DNA from: Actinomadura opuntiae
GTDB lineage: Bacteria > Actinomycetota > Actinomycetes > Streptosporangiales > Streptosporangiaceae
NCBI RefSeq assembly: GCF_030283205.1
Contig: NZ_JASNWF010000003.1
Span: 62,001 to 126,000 of the forward strand
Direction of reading: 5' to 3'
DNA length: 64,000 bases
The translations under genes and the position numbers were made by a program. Shown piece after piece: positions 1 through 8,930 of this stretch (the first letter of the stretch is position 1; every line of letters begins with the position of its first letter). The notes beneath the pieces were generated by a model. The model was given only the letters and a program-made list of their open reading frames with translations, searched no databases and was not told where the DNA came from.

Positions 1-412
1 CGGCGGGGTGGTCCGCCAGCCAGGTCTCGAAGCCCTCGCCGGTCACCACGACCCGCCCGGGGAGCCCGTCCGCGAGGGCGGCGAACTCGGCGTCCACCAC
101 GGTCACCGGGGCCTGCGCGTCCGCGACGACGGCGGCGATCTCGGCGGGGGTCAGCCGCCAGTTCACCGGCGCCGTCACCGCGCCGATCTTCGCGGCGCCG
201 AACAGCAGGTCGAAGAACTCGGGCGCGTTCTTGCCCACGTAGGCGACCCGCGATCCGGCGCCGAGCCCGGCGGCCAGCAGGGCGCGGGCGGCGCGGCTGG
301 AGCGCTCGTCCAGCTCGGCGTAGCTGATCGTCCTGCCGTCCCCGGTGAGGGCGGGGGCCGAGCCCCGGTCCCGGGCGTGGTCGCGGACGATGGACACGAC
401 GCGGTAGTCCAC
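1..412 (-). CDS. Acyl-CoA synthetase (AMP-binding), N-terminal part, cut by window edge
   Basis: This is the first ~137 codons of a fatty-acid or other carboxylate CoA ligase; the AMP-binding core lies outside the window. The visible part has the usual N-terminal layout: an opening helix, the segment ISYAELDERSSRAA near residue 30, RVAYVGKNAPEFFDLLFGA near 55, and GAVTAPVNWRLTP near 75. This layout is typical of FadD-type ligases, which activate acids with ATP and CoA. The GTG start at 412 is preceded by GGAAGGGG. Substrate cannot be judged from this fragment. The presence of steroid and acyl-CoA catabolic genes further along is compatible but not adjacent. Confidence 0.85.
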   Translation of the reverse strand, partial: MDYRVVSIVRDHARDRGSAPALTGDGRTISYAELDERSSRAARALLAAGLGAGSRVAYVGKNAPEFFDLLFGAAKIGAVTAPVNWRLTPAEIAAVVADAQAPVTVVDAEFAALADGLPGRVVVTGEGFETWLADHPA

Positions 413-654
413 TCCGAGCCCCTTCCGAATCGCATTCGGTTCCGTGTGCCCGACCCTATCGACCGGATCCGCCCGCGCGAAAGCGGTCACTCGCCCCACG
501 AGGGGCCATGACGCTATGCCCGTACGCGGCTCCGAATAGTGATCAATCCGATACCTCTACTGATTGAAAGATCCACCAAACGGGCGCAAGCTGTCTCCGA
601 CGTCTGGAACGCCCCGCCCGTTCCTTCCGGACCGACCGCCGACAGGACACGACC

Positions 655-924
655 ATGTTCGAGATCTGGGAGACGAGTGAGCCGGCGCGGCTCATCAGTG
701 ACGCGGGGAGCCTGAAGGTGGCATTGGAGAAGGTCGACACCATGTGCCGGCTCCGGCACGACCAGGCGGTCGCGCACGTCGGCGAGACCGGCGAGGGCTA
801 CCACTTCGAGATCAGGGACCACGACGGCCGGGCCCTCGCCCGGCTGAGCTACGTCCCCGACACCACCCGTGCCTACCAGAGCGTCGTGGTGGAGGAGATG
901 CGCGGCGAGGAGCCGCGGAGGTAG
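655..924 (+). CDS. Small hypothetical protein (89 aa)
   Basis: I do not recognise this family. The product is 89 residues, acidic and basic in alternation, with no membrane segment or signal peptide. The second half (YHFEIRDHDGRALARLSY) looks like a small beta-sheet domain. The ATG at 655 has AGGA about 7 nt upstream. It stands alone between the divergent CoA ligase and the DUF2786 gene downstream. Base composition matches its neighbours and codon third positions are strongly G/C, which supports it being coding. Confidence 0.6.
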   Translation: MFEIWETSEPARLISDAGSLKVALEKVDTMCRLRHDQAVAHVGETGEGYHFEIRDHDGRALARLSYVPDTTRAYQSVVVEEMRGEEPRR

Positions 925-1064
925 CGCGCGCCGCCGTCGCGGCACGTCCCGTCCCGTCAGCTGGAAAGTCTCGTTTCGCACGGATGTCCACGCACGGGCA
1001 CCCGCCCGTGCGTGGCAGTATGCGTCGTGGTCAGGTGACGGAGCCTCGGACGACGGGAGTACCG

Positions 1065-2387
1065 GTGCGGAAGGCGTGGTGGCGGCCACGGCAGGCTGGC
1101 TCATCTTCCGAGACGGCGCCCGGCGGACCTCAGCCGTCGCTCGCGGACGAGGCCGAGGCGCTGACGTCCCACGCGGTCGCCGCACTGGCACGGGCCGACG
1201 ACGCCGGGTTCCGGCTCCTCGTGGCCGAGCTGGCCGACCGCCCCGACGTGCCGGGCTGGGCCCGGGCGACCGCCCGCTGCCTCGCCGCGCGGTTGCGGCG
1301 CGGCGTCACTCTCGCCTGGGACCGCGGCTGGCAGCCCGCCGACGTCGTCCGGTACGCGGGCCGCCGCCGTACCGCCAGGCACGGCAGGCTGGCCACCGAC
1401 GCGATCGCCGCGGAGATGCGCGCCTATTCCGCGGCCACCGTCGCCGCGCAGTGGCGTGACCAGCTGAGCGTCCTCGGCGCCGAGGTGTGGTGGGAGAACG
1501 ACGACGATCACCCGGACGCCTGGTGCGAGCGCGAGGGCGTCGGCCGCACGGAGTTCGTCGCCTGCGCCGTCGAGCTACTCCAGCTGCTGGAAAGCCTGCC
1601 GAGGTTGGCGAGCATCGGCCCGCCGCCGGGGACGCCGCTGCGGGAGACGCCCGTCCGGGACGGGTTCGAAGGCGTCGACCAGCGGATGCTCGGCAAGGTC
1701 AGAGCCCTCCTGGCGAAGGCGGAATCGACCGAGTTCCCGGAGGAGGCGGAGGCGCTCAGCGCGCGCGCCCAGGAACTCATCGCGCGGCACAGCATCGACC
1801 GCGCCCTGCTGGCCGCGGAGACGGGCGACCCCGGCGGACCTGCGGGCCGCCGCGTCGCGGTGGACAACCCTTACGACGCGCCCAAAGCGGTGCTGCTCAC
1901 CGTGGTGGCCGAAGCGAACCGGTGCCGTGCCGTATGGCACAGGGAACTCGGGTTCTCCACGGTCCTGGGATTCCCCGCCGACCTCGCGGCGGTCGAAATG
2001 CTGTTCACGTCGCTGCTCGTGCAGGCGACCGCGGCGATGGTGCACGCCGGGCCGCGGCGCGACGCGCGCGGGCGGTCACGGACGCGTTCGTTCCGCCACG
2101 CGTTCCTCAACGCCTACGCGGCGAGGATCGGGGAGCGCCTCCGGGACGCGGCCGGTGAGGCGACGCACCGGGCGGCCGCCGACACCGGCGGGAAGGACCT
2201 GCTTCCCGTGCTGGCGGCGCGCGATCTGGCCGTCGAGAGGGCCGTCGACGCGATGTTCCCCAACCTGGCCAAGGGCCGGGCGGGGTCGGTGTCCAACTAC
2301 GAGGGCTGGGTCGCCGGCCGCGCGGCGGCCGACCTCGCCAGCCTGAACGGGCGCTCGGAGGTTTCCGAAACGTCCGGCCGGTCCTAG
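1065..2387 (+). CDS. DUF2786 domain protein
   Basis: This is a soluble protein of about 440 aa. A clear DUF2786 signature lies near residues 207-240 (MLGKVRALLAKAES followed by PEEAEALSARAQEL and ARHSID). DUF2786 proteins have no established biochemical role. The C-terminal half is the alpha-helical region usually following this motif, including SFRHAFLNAYAARIGERL. I chose GTG 1065 because GGGAG ends 5 nt before it; the in-frame ATG at 1020 has no ribosome site and would add 15 residues. A strong hairpin follows the stop codon. Confidence 0.75.
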   Translation: MRKAWWRPRQAGSSSETAPGGPQPSLADEAEALTSHAVAALARADDAGFRLLVAELADRPDVPGWARATARCLAARLRRGVTLAWDRGWQPADVVRYAGRRRTARHGRLATDAIAAEMRAYSAATVAAQWRDQLSVLGAEVWWENDDDHPDAWCEREGVGRTEFVACAVELLQLLESLPRLASIGPPPGTPLRETPVRDGFEGVDQRMLGKVRALLAKAESTEFPEEAEALSARAQELIARHSIDRALLAAETGDPGGPAGRRVAVDNPYDAPKAVLLTVVAEANRCRAVWHRELGFSTVLGFPADLAAVEMLFTSLLVQATAAMVHAGPRRDARGRSRTRSFRHAFLNAYAARIGERLRDAAGEATHRAAADTGGKDLLPVLAARDLAVERAVDAMFPNLAKGRAGSVSNYEGWVAGRAAADLASLNGRSEVSETSGRS

Positions 2388-2395
2388 CGCGCGGG

Positions 2396-2419
2396 GTCCC
2401 CCCGGGGGGCGAGGGGGAC
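2396..2419. terminator. GC-rich hairpin between convergent genes
   Basis: A GTCCCC...GGGGAC inverted repeat with an internal C6G6 run lies 8 nt after the DUF2786 stop and ahead of the stop of the convergent HTH gene. There is no T-tract, as is usual in high-GC actinomycete terminators. Confidence 0.5.
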
Positions 2420-2481
2420 GTCCGGCCATGCCTTCCGTTCCGTGCGTTGGTGCTCGGCTGCGTGGTGCCTCGGGAGCGGGG

Positions 2482-2694
2482 TCAGCCCTTCTTGCGCCGG
2501 GTGTTGCCGCCGCGGCCGCGCAGCGGGACGCCCGCCTCCTTCAGGACGTTGTAGATGAACCCGTAGGACCGGCCGGTCTCGGCCGCCAGGTCGCGGATGC
2601 TCTCGCCGCCCGCGTAGCGGGGCGCGAGCTCCGCGGCGAGCTGCGTGCGTTCGGCACCGGTGACGCGGGTGCCCCTCGACAGCGTTCGGGTCAC
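2482..2694 (-). CDS. Small helix-turn-helix protein (70 aa)
   Basis: This is a 70-residue basic protein. A helix-turn-helix fills most of it: ERTQLAAELAPRYAGGESI then RDLAAETGRSYGFIYNVLKEAG, ending in a Lys/Arg-rich tail. Such small HTH proteins are common in actinomycetes and presumably bind DNA, but no target is known to me. The GTG at 2694 is preceded by a perfect AGGAGG with 5-nt spacing, which decides the start against an in-frame ATG 51 nt upstream. It is monocistronic and faces the DUF2786 gene. Confidence 0.75.
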   Translation of the reverse strand: MTRTLSRGTRVTGAERTQLAAELAPRYAGGESIRDLAAETGRSYGFIYNVLKEAGVPLRGRGGNTRRKKG

Positions 2695-2860
2695 GGGGAC
2701 CTCCTGTTTCCAGAGCTGGGCCGCGGGACCGTCCCCGCAGCTCACAGCAGTGTTGATCTACCCAACGTACACATTCCCCCTGAATCCGCCCCTGATGCGG
2801 CACCGATAGGTGCGAAAACGGCCGAACCTGGTCTTTTCCGTGGTCAACGGCGTGTCGGAA

Positions 2861-3859
2861 CTAGACAGACGGTCCCCGGACCGCCTTCGCCTGCGCGTTC
2901 CGCAGGATCATGGGAGTGAGCGGACTGCGGACCGGAACCGCGCCGACCGGTCCCGCCCCCGTGGCGGCGACCTGAAGCGCGGTCACTTTCACGCCCTCCG
3001 CCTGCGGGACGACCGGCTGCTTCTCATCGGCGACGGCCGTCTGCTGGGACGCGGCCTCGCGGGCGGACAGGTCGGAGCGGTGCAGCCGGTGCCTCGGCGG
3101 CTCGAAGGGGAACAGCGAGGTCTCGTCCAGCCCGTCGACCAGGAGCAGTTCGCCGGGTTCGAGCAGCCGCCAGCCGGGCTGGTCGTCCATCGGCTCGCTG
3201 GCGATCACCACGGCGGGCACCGGACCGTCCGCCCCGGCGGCGTCCCCGGGCCCGCTCGCCCCGCCCTTGCCGGGCGACAGCACCCACAGCTCGTTGCTCT
3301 CGGGGTAGCGCAGCGCCCACAGCCGCCCCGCCTCGGCGATCAGCAGGTTGACCGCGAACACCGGCAGCTCGGCGCCGATCCGCCGCACCGCCTCGATGAT
3401 CCCGGCGGTGGTGTCGCCGCGCCGCCGGATCTCCGCGGTCACGTAGGCGAACACGAGCTCGGAGTCGGTCTCGCCCGCCACGTGCGCCCGCTCGACGTCG
3501 GTCAGCCACGTCCGGAGCGTGTCCAGCCCCTTCACCACGCCGTTGTGCGCGAACAAGCGGTCGTTCATGACGAACGGATGGCAGTTGTGCACGGTGAGGC
3601 CGCCGACCGACGCGTCGCGCACGTGGGAGACGAACGTGTGGGACGGGACGTTGCGGGCGTGCAGGTCGAAATCGGCGTTCTCGAAAGCGGCCAGGGGCGC
3701 CCGGTCGCGCACGGGCTCACCGCCGAGCGAGAACCAGCCGAGGCCGGCGCCGTGCGGCATCCGGTGGCTCTGCGCCCGCAGGCTGGACGGCGCGTCCAGC
3801 AGCCAGTGGGCCGCCCGCACGCGGGGTCCGCCCGTGCTCATCCCGAACAGTCGGCACAT
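2861..3859 (-). CDS. Class II glutamine amidotransferase
   Basis: This is an Ntn-hydrolase glutamine amidotransferase of 332 aa. The protein begins MCRLFG, so after Met removal Cys2 becomes the N-terminal nucleophile that releases ammonia from glutamine. Further family landmarks are HRMPHGAGLGWFSL near residue 34, NCHPFVMNDRLFAHNGVV near 95, and SDSELVFAY near 130. It resembles the stand-alone YafJ/EgtC-like class rather than a purF or glmS fusion, because no synthase domain follows. Upstream coding potential in the same frame (to 3988) is rejected because it would bury Cys2. AAAGGCG lies upstream of the ATG. No ergothioneine biosynthesis genes are nearby, so the physiological role is open. 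Confidence 0.85.
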   Translation of the reverse strand: MCRLFGMSTGGPRVRAAHWLLDAPSSLRAQSHRMPHGAGLGWFSLGGEPVRDRAPLAAFENADFDLHARNVPSHTFVSHVRDASVGGLTVHNCHPFVMNDRLFAHNGVVKGLDTLRTWLTDVERAHVAGETDSELVFAYVTAEIRRRGDTTAGIIEAVRRIGAELPVFAVNLLIAEAGRLWALRYPESNELWVLSPGKGGASGPGDAAGADGPVPAVVIASEPMDDQPGWRLLEPGELLLVDGLDETSLFPFEPPRHRLHRSDLSAREAASQQTAVADEKQPVVPQAEGVKVTALQVAATGAGPVGAVPVRSPLTPMILRNAQAKAVRGPSV

Positions 3860-4231
3860 GCCGTTCGCCTTTCGATAATCGGAAGTGATCTCGCGCCCCG
3901 GGTCCCCGGCCGGCCGCGCGGAAAGAAGATCATAACTACGAGTGATGGAGATTTTACCCAACGTCGCATCGGGCGTCCGGCGATTCACGCCAGTCGGTCG
4001 CGGATCCGCGCTCGATACGGCGGATCCGGGGGCAGGGGCCTGCGAGGCTCACCCGGCCGCGGCACACCACCGGATCACGGATCGGCAGTCGACGGTGGCC
4101 GCCGGTCATCGATTTTACGCGGTGCTTCCCATGCGTTGACCTGGTTATCCACAGAACACGGTTCGACTTCCGTGTGTTCCGGCCGGGCCGCAGGCTGGTG
4201 GGCGTCCGGCACCCGCCAGCGAGGAGAAACC
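3860..4231. other. Intergenic region upstream of 4232 gene
   Basis: This is a divergent promoter region of about 370 bp with no supported gene. It carries the TTATCCACAGAAC element at 4145-4157, followed by a short dyad (ACACGG, 8-nt loop, CCGTGT) at about 4156-4177. Confidence 0.5.
4145..4157 (+). promoter_or_regulatory. Shared TTATCCACAGAAC element, copy 1
   Basis: TTATCCACAGAAC lies 87 bp upstream of the ATG at 4232. The same 12-mer occurs at matching distance and orientation upstream of the genes starting at 8801 (minus) and 13630. The first nine bases equal the E. coli DnaA-box consensus, but there is no cluster of boxes here. Confidence 0.55.
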
Positions 4232-5185
4232 ATGATCGCCTTCCCGGTTCCCGCCACCACGACGTCCCGGTTCGCCGTTGCCGCCGAGCGCATCCCGCAC
4301 GACCTCACCGGCCTGCTCCGCGGCGCGGACGGCCCCTACGCCGCGCACATCGCCGGCCGCCTCGGGTCACCGCACTTGGAGGTCGTCCGCGAGGACGAGA
4401 CCGGCCTCCGCTGGGACCCGGCCCGGATCACGGCGCCCCGCCCCGAGGACCGCCGCCGCGAACGCGCCTTCCAGGACGCCCCGGAGTTCGCCGTCATCAC
4501 CGCCTGCGCCCCGATCACCGACCAGCCCCGCGCCGTGCAGGTCGCCCGCGCCGCCGCATTCCACCTGGCCGCCGAGACCGGCGGCGTCGCCGCCGACCTC
4601 GTCACCGGCCACGTCCTGACGCCACCCGCCGAGGAACGGGCCCGCTTCGTGCTCGCCGACCAATGGCTGGGCGACGTGCTGCCGCCCTTCCGTGCCAACG
4701 GCCGCTGCACCGCCCCCGATCCCGACCGCGACCCCGAGGGCGTGAACGGCTGCTGCTGCGTCCGCCTGCGCACCCGCGGCCTGCGCCGGTTCGGCCTGCC
4801 CGAGCTGCAGATCAGCGACGTCGCGTGCCCGCACGACCTGGCCGCCCTCAACGTCCTGCGCACCGCCGCCCGCCGCCTGCTGACCGACCACTGGTCCTGG
4901 CTGCTCACCGGCCCCGCCGACCGCACCCGCGCGCTCGACGAGGCCCTCTCCCTCACCGAGTCCGACTTCAGCGACTTCTGGGGCACCGCCCGCCGCGTCC
5001 ACCTCGTCCCCCCGAACCCCTTCGAGGTCCGCCTGACCCTCCTCACCTCCCGCCTCCTCGCCGTGGCCCCGCCCGACGACGTTCCCGGAACGGTCAACGA
5101 CTGGCTCTGCGGCGACACCCTCCCGCTCGGCATCTACGACGTCATCCACTCCCCCGCCGACCCCCCACGCTCCCAAGCCGCCTAA
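4232..5185 (+). CDS. Conserved protein of unknown function, paralogue of 13630 gene
   Basis: This is a 317-aa soluble protein with no family I can name. It is clearly paralogous to the product starting at 13630. Both keep an RCTA Cys near residue 158, a GC-CV pair near 173, TRG-RRFGLP-L near 185, the run VACPHDLAALNVLRT near 200, DFS-FWG near 250, and PGT-N-WL near the end. The fixed Cys residues and CPHD suggest a metal site or structural Zn, which is inference. The start is fixed by GAGGAGAAAC before the ATG. The gene is apparently monocistronic and has the shared upstream element. Confidence 0.8.
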   Translation: MIAFPVPATTTSRFAVAAERIPHDLTGLLRGADGPYAAHIAGRLGSPHLEVVREDETGLRWDPARITAPRPEDRRRERAFQDAPEFAVITACAPITDQPRAVQVARAAAFHLAAETGGVAADLVTGHVLTPPAEERARFVLADQWLGDVLPPFRANGRCTAPDPDRDPEGVNGCCCVRLRTRGLRRFGLPELQISDVACPHDLAALNVLRTAARRLLTDHWSWLLTGPADRTRALDEALSLTESDFSDFWGTARRVHLVPPNPFEVRLTLLTSRLLAVAPPDDVPGTVNDWLCGDTLPLGIYDVIHSPADPPRSQAA

Positions 5186-6078
5186 CCCGACCCCCAACCT
5201 CCGCACCAGGCGAGCCCACGCAGCAGTCGCGCCACGCCAACAAACCGGCGCGGCGCCCCACCTACAGATCGGTGAACCCCCACCCGACAACCAACCGCCT
5301 CGACCGCCACCGCCCACCCGCAAGCCCAGCCCACCACCACGCACCACAGCCGCGACCGAATCAGTGCCGACTCAACCCGTGCTGCTCTCGCAAGGAAGCG
5401 TGGTCACGGGCACGGCCAGCACCGGGAGCCTCACCTCGGCGGCCATGCGCAGAGCTTTCGATCTCTCTCCTTGCCGCGTCAGTGGACGCCGACTCCAGGC
5501 ATCACCCTTTTGCGTGGACGACCCCCGCGGAGCTGCGTCCTGACGCGTTGACCGGGGCGCAGCGCCCCTTCCGCGGCGGGCATTCCGCGGCCGCCCTGCG
5601 CCCCAGGTCCTGCGCTCGTCGGGCATCTCGTTGGCGGCGGCTCTTGCAGGCGGAACGTCGTGATGGGTGTCACTTCCGGCGGCAGCACGCGTCGCCCATC
5701 GCGACATGGACATGCGAGTGGCTTGGCCTTGGTTGCACTGTCGGCGTGGACGACGCGCATGTCTTGGCGGGGACTCGGCGGCGTCGGGGTTGGGACGGTC
5801 AGAGCTTATGGGCGTTCATGACGATTATTTCGGTGTGGAGCGGATGAACCTTACTTCTCGGCTGGCATAGGTGAGCTTTGCCGGTCGTCAAGTGTGGCTG
5901 CCCGCCGGGCGCCGGATGACGGGGGGCATTTCGGGATGATTATGGACGTCGACCTCATATTCACGGGGCGATGGTGGGACGATCGGTCGATCGAGTGCGA
6001 GCAATGGTCAACGCTCCGTAGCCGAATTGACTACGATCGGCATTCTGACGGTGACCAACGCGATCCCCCGGGGCGAAG
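5186..6078. other. Long non-coding stretch (893 bp)
   Basis: No convincing gene was found. Codon-position GC bias is weak compared with the flanks, and local AT content is higher than average near 5820-6060. On the minus strand 5372-5480 a short peptide (ERSKALRMAAEVRLPVL) vaguely recalls the middle of a PIN-domain toxin, but no acidic active-site residues are present. The stretch may be decayed sequence. Confidence 0.45.
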
Positions 6079-7329
6079 ATGACCCGTTTCCTGGCAGATC
6101 CCAGGAAGACTGACATATTCGGCGAAATCGTCCGCTGCACCTGCGGGCTGCTCACCTGCACCGCGGTGGCGGGCGCGATCTCCTTCAGCGCGGTGCCGGC
6201 CGACGCGGCGCCGGGACCGCGGCCGGAGCCGCGAAGATCAGCGCCGGCTTCCTGCCGGCACAGCCTCGTCAACGGCGACTGGTACACCAGGTATCTGTGC
6301 AGGGAGGCCTGGCTGGCCATGTACGGCCCTCGGAAGAGGACGGCGGGCCACCGGGACGACGCCGCCCGGAGGCGAGGGCGGTTCGAGCGGAGCCCGAGGA
6401 CCGGACGCCGGCGGCCCGCGCCGCCGAAACCGCCCGACCGGCCGAGTCCCCGTCCGGCGCAGCAAGTTCCGTCCGGCGTGGCTCAGGCGCCGGTTCCGAC
6501 GCCGGTTCCGACCACGACCACGTGGGGCGCCGGCGACGCGCAGACCGCTGTGCGCCTGCGGGAACAGGCCGATGACGAACCTCAGGCTCGGCCGGTGCAG
6601 CCGGTGCTGCTGCTCGGCCTGCTCCTTCCGGCGGCCGCTGCGATCTGCTATCCGTTCCGGCACCGGATCTATGCGGCGGCCACCGCGGGGATGCCCGTGC
6701 TCGCCACCTCCACCAGCGACTCGGACCCACAGCCCGCCCCGTTCATCTACCGGCCCTCCCTCGACCCGTTCGCGGTGCCGGTGCTGGGCCTGGCGGGCAG
6801 CGGCGCGGTCGACAGCGCGCGGGTGCTCGCCCTCTCCGCCCTCGACGAGCACGGGGACGGCTCCCTGGTCGTGATCCCCCGCCCCGATGCGACCAGGCTC
6901 TTCGGTCTCGCCGAAGACGAACTCCTCGACGACAACGCCGCGGGTCTGTTCATTCCGGGCAACCTCGACGCCGCACTGGCCTATCTGGAAACCGAGTTGG
7001 CAATCCGGCGGAACACCGGCGGGACGCCCGACCGCCGCCTCCTGCTGGTCGCCGACTGCGCCGAGGAGGCCGCGCGGATCGCCGCGCTGCTCGACCACCA
7101 TCCCGGCGGACTGTCCGCGGTGCTTCTCGGGCCGTGGACGGGCGCCCGGGCCGTGGTGGACGACGACGGCCAGGTCGATGCGCCTCGCGGGCTGGGGGCC
7201 CATCTCCCCGGACGACTTCCGGCCATGTCCCGGACCGAAGCCCGCGACCGACTCCACGCCGCCCTCGCCCGCCAGACCAAGGACAGGAGGCGCCCGCCAG
7301 GCCGTCGCTCCGGCCCACGCCGTACCTGA
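6079..7329 (+). CDS. Membrane-anchored protein related to actinobacterial LysM/BTAD proteins, short form
   Basis: This is a 416-aa protein. Residues 15-45 form a signal-peptide or first transmembrane segment with ADAA at its end. Residues ~85-150 are Arg/Pro-rich, a second transmembrane helix lies at 175-192 (VLLLGLLLPAAAA), and a globular domain fills ~218-395. The globular part (VLGLAGSGAVDSARVLAL, DRRLLLVADCAEEA, AVLLGPWTGARAVVDDDG) resembles the middle domain of the large LysM/BTAD membrane proteins of actinomycetes. The LysM and C-terminal BTAD domains are absent, so this looks like a short form. Function is unknown. The start follows GGGGCGAAG. The 3' end runs into the first unit of a tandem repeat. 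Confidence 0.65.
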   Translation: MTRFLADPRKTDIFGEIVRCTCGLLTCTAVAGAISFSAVPADAAPGPRPEPRRSAPASCRHSLVNGDWYTRYLCREAWLAMYGPRKRTAGHRDDAARRRGRFERSPRTGRRRPAPPKPPDRPSPRPAQQVPSGVAQAPVPTPVPTTTTWGAGDAQTAVRLREQADDEPQARPVQPVLLLGLLLPAAAAICYPFRHRIYAAATAGMPVLATSTSDSDPQPAPFIYRPSLDPFAVPVLGLAGSGAVDSARVLALSALDEHGDGSLVVIPRPDATRLFGLAEDELLDDNAAGLFIPGNLDAALAYLETELAIRRNTGGTPDRRLLLVADCAEEAARIAALLDHHPGGLSAVLLGPWTGARAVVDDDGQVDAPRGLGAHLPGRLPAMSRTEARDRLHAALARQTKDRRRPPGRRSGPRRT

Positions 7330-7738
7330 CCGCCCACCCGCTCGTCACCCCAGGAGATCGCCGCCAGCGAGAATCGTTGCCCGCGAGATCGCCAATGCGC
7401 TGTCGCGTCACCCAAGACCACGACGCCTACAGCGAGCTTGCGGACCAGCGCCCGACGGGCCGCCGCTCCGGCACACGCCGTACCTGACCGCCCACCCGCT
7501 CATCACGCCAGGAGGTCGCCGCCGGCGAGAACGCCACCGCGCTGTCACAGCGCCCAAGGCCGCGACACCTAGAGCGAGATTGCACGGGCCAACGCCTGCC
7601 GGGCCGCCACTCCCGCCCACGCCCACACCGCACGTGACTGCCCACCTGTTCGTCGGGCCAGGAGTCGTCGCCGGCGAGAACGCCACCGCGCTGTCACGGC
7701 ACCCCAAGGCCGCGACATGTGGAGCGAGTTTGTGGGCC
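7302..7738. repeat. Tandem repeat, three degenerate units of ~135-159 bp
   Basis: Units run about 7302-7460, 7461-7603 and 7604-7738. Each opens with a CCGC(T/C)CC..CACGCC block, continues with TGACCGCCCACC..TC, then CGCCGGCGAGAACGCCACCG, then CGCTGTCAC, and ends near AGCGAG. Unit 1 carries an extra ~17 bp near its middle. Units 2 and 3 are the most alike. The array starts inside the last codons of the 6079 gene and is otherwise non-coding. Confidence 0.75.
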
Positions 7739-8015
7739 GGCGTCTCCGCTCGCGGTGAGCGTTACCGCTCATGCTTTCGTCGTCTTGGGATAGGTACGGC
7801 GCCTTCTGCGTTCGGCGCACGGGTGGCTCGCCGCGTGTGACCGCCCGTCCGTGCGTCGTTTCGTGACACATGCAAGGCCGCTACCTGTGGAAACGCAGCC
7901 CTGCGGAGGGTTTGTCCCTCTGGTTCGGGCCTGTGGTGCCGGCGCGGGTCGCCGAGTTGAGTGGTGGCATGCGTTTTCGGTGCTGCGGGCTGCCTCGGCG
8001 GCGTGGGCGGCGTTC
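7739..8015. other. Intergenic, nothing identified
   Basis: This stretch follows the repeat array and precedes the stop of the minus-strand 8016 gene. I see no gene, no clear hairpin and no further complete repeat unit. Confidence 0.4.
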
Positions 8016-8801
8016 TCATCCGGGTTCCTGCTCGTGTTTGGCGGTTTCGGCTCGGGTTCCCGCCAGGCCGCGGATCGCGCGGGCGAGGACGGCCGGGTCC
8101 GGGGGTTCGTCGGCGGCCCGGTCGACGTAGGCGGTGCAGCGCAGCAGCCAGCCGCGCACGACGTCCTCCATGTCGGTCTCCGCCCGTCTCGCCTTGGCCA
8201 AGGCCCTGCGGCGCTTCTCCTCTCGGACCTCCTGCGCGAGTCCCTCATCGGCGGCCAGGGCGCGGATGTCGGCGAGGGCGTAGCGCCCGAACCGGTCCGT
8301 CGGCAGGGCCCGTTCTCCGGCGATGCGGTCGAAGGTCTTCCTGGGCCAGCCCAGAATGGTCACCGCCCCGCTGGCCTCGACAGTGTCGAACAACGGGCCC
8401 TTGCGGGCCGCGACGACCTCGCGGACCTCCTCGGGATCGAGGGCGTCGATGTCGCGCAGGAGGTAGAGCGGATGTCCGCGGAAGCCTCCGATGACCTCCA
8501 GATGCCCGCGGGCCACCAGCACCTCGATGTCACGGCGCTCGACGTCGAGGCCGGTGCGTCCGGCGAGCCGGGCGGCGGCGCGGACCGCGCCGATCGGCGG
8601 CTCGCCGCCGAACCGCGCGACCACCTGGGCGCGGCGCTGCGCGCATTCCTCGACGAGCCCGGCGGACCACCGTTCGCCGTCGAGGTCGGGTTCGGGGAGC
8701 AGGCCGTGCTCCCGGCCGAGTCGCAGTTGCCATCGGGCCAACCCGAGCCGGACGGCGAGCTGGTTCGCTGCGAGGTCTCCGTCAAAGGTCTGTGCGGGCA
8801 T
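8016..8801 (-). CDS. Hypothetical protein with HTH-like N-terminus
   Basis: This is a 261-aa soluble protein of unknown family. The first ~50 residues (NQLAVRLGLARWQLRLGREH) look like a helix-turn-helix of the kind that reads a cell-type or excision-type DNA site. Two more similar segments follow: DVERRDIEVLVARGHLEVI near 90-110 and GWPRKTFDRIAGERALP near 160-180. It may therefore be a repeated HTH protein, but that is inference. The C-terminal third is helical and Arg/Glu-rich. AAAGG precedes the ATG at 8801, and the frame continuing upstream to 8852 lacks a ribosome site. It shares the TTATCCACAGAA element with the 4232 and 13630 genes. Confidence 0.65.
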   Translation of the reverse strand: MPAQTFDGDLAANQLAVRLGLARWQLRLGREHGLLPEPDLDGERWSAGLVEECAQRRAQVVARFGGEPPIGAVRAAARLAGRTGLDVERRDIEVLVARGHLEVIGGFRGHPLYLLRDIDALDPEEVREVVAARKGPLFDTVEASGAVTILGWPRKTFDRIAGERALPTDRFGRYALADIRALAADEGLAQEVREEKRRRALAKARRAETDMEDVVRGWLLRCTAYVDRAADEPPDPAVLARAIRGLAGTRAETAKHEQEPG

Positions 8802-8880
8802 GGTGGTGCCTTTCTGTCGCGCCGGAATGTGACGCGCACCAGCCTCACCCATGCCGCCCGCCGGCAGTAGTGGAACGCAA

Positions 8881-8892
8881 TTCTGTGGATAA
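8881..8892 (-). promoter_or_regulatory. Shared TTATCCACAGAA element, copy 2
   Basis: On the minus strand TTATCCACAGAA begins 91 bp upstream of the ATG at 8801, in the same orientation relative to its gene as the copies at 4145 and 13536. A further TTCC follows after about 5 nt, as in the copy at 13536. Confidence 0.55.
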
Positions 8893-8930
8893 GACTCGAA
8901 CAGTCGCGGCTAATGTCCCAATTTGCGGCT

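Noticed and set aside
2810..4231. Plus-strand open frame continuing upstream of the 4232 gene, opposite the amidotransferase
   Set aside because: It is antisense to a clear class II amidotransferase and has no family-like sequence; GC-rich DNA keeps many antisense frames open.
5372..5480. Minus-strand fragment vaguely like a PIN-domain toxin
   Set aside because: It is short, lacks the acidic active-site residues and any antitoxin neighbour. Kept only as a remark.
5894..6082. Short plus-strand frame (62 codons) before the 6079 gene
   Set aside because: It lacks a ribosome site and codon bias and overlaps the start region of the next gene.
7302..7738. Tandem repeat considered as a CRISPR array
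   Set aside because: Units are ~145 bp and degenerate, with no short conserved repeats separated by unique spacers and no cas genes.
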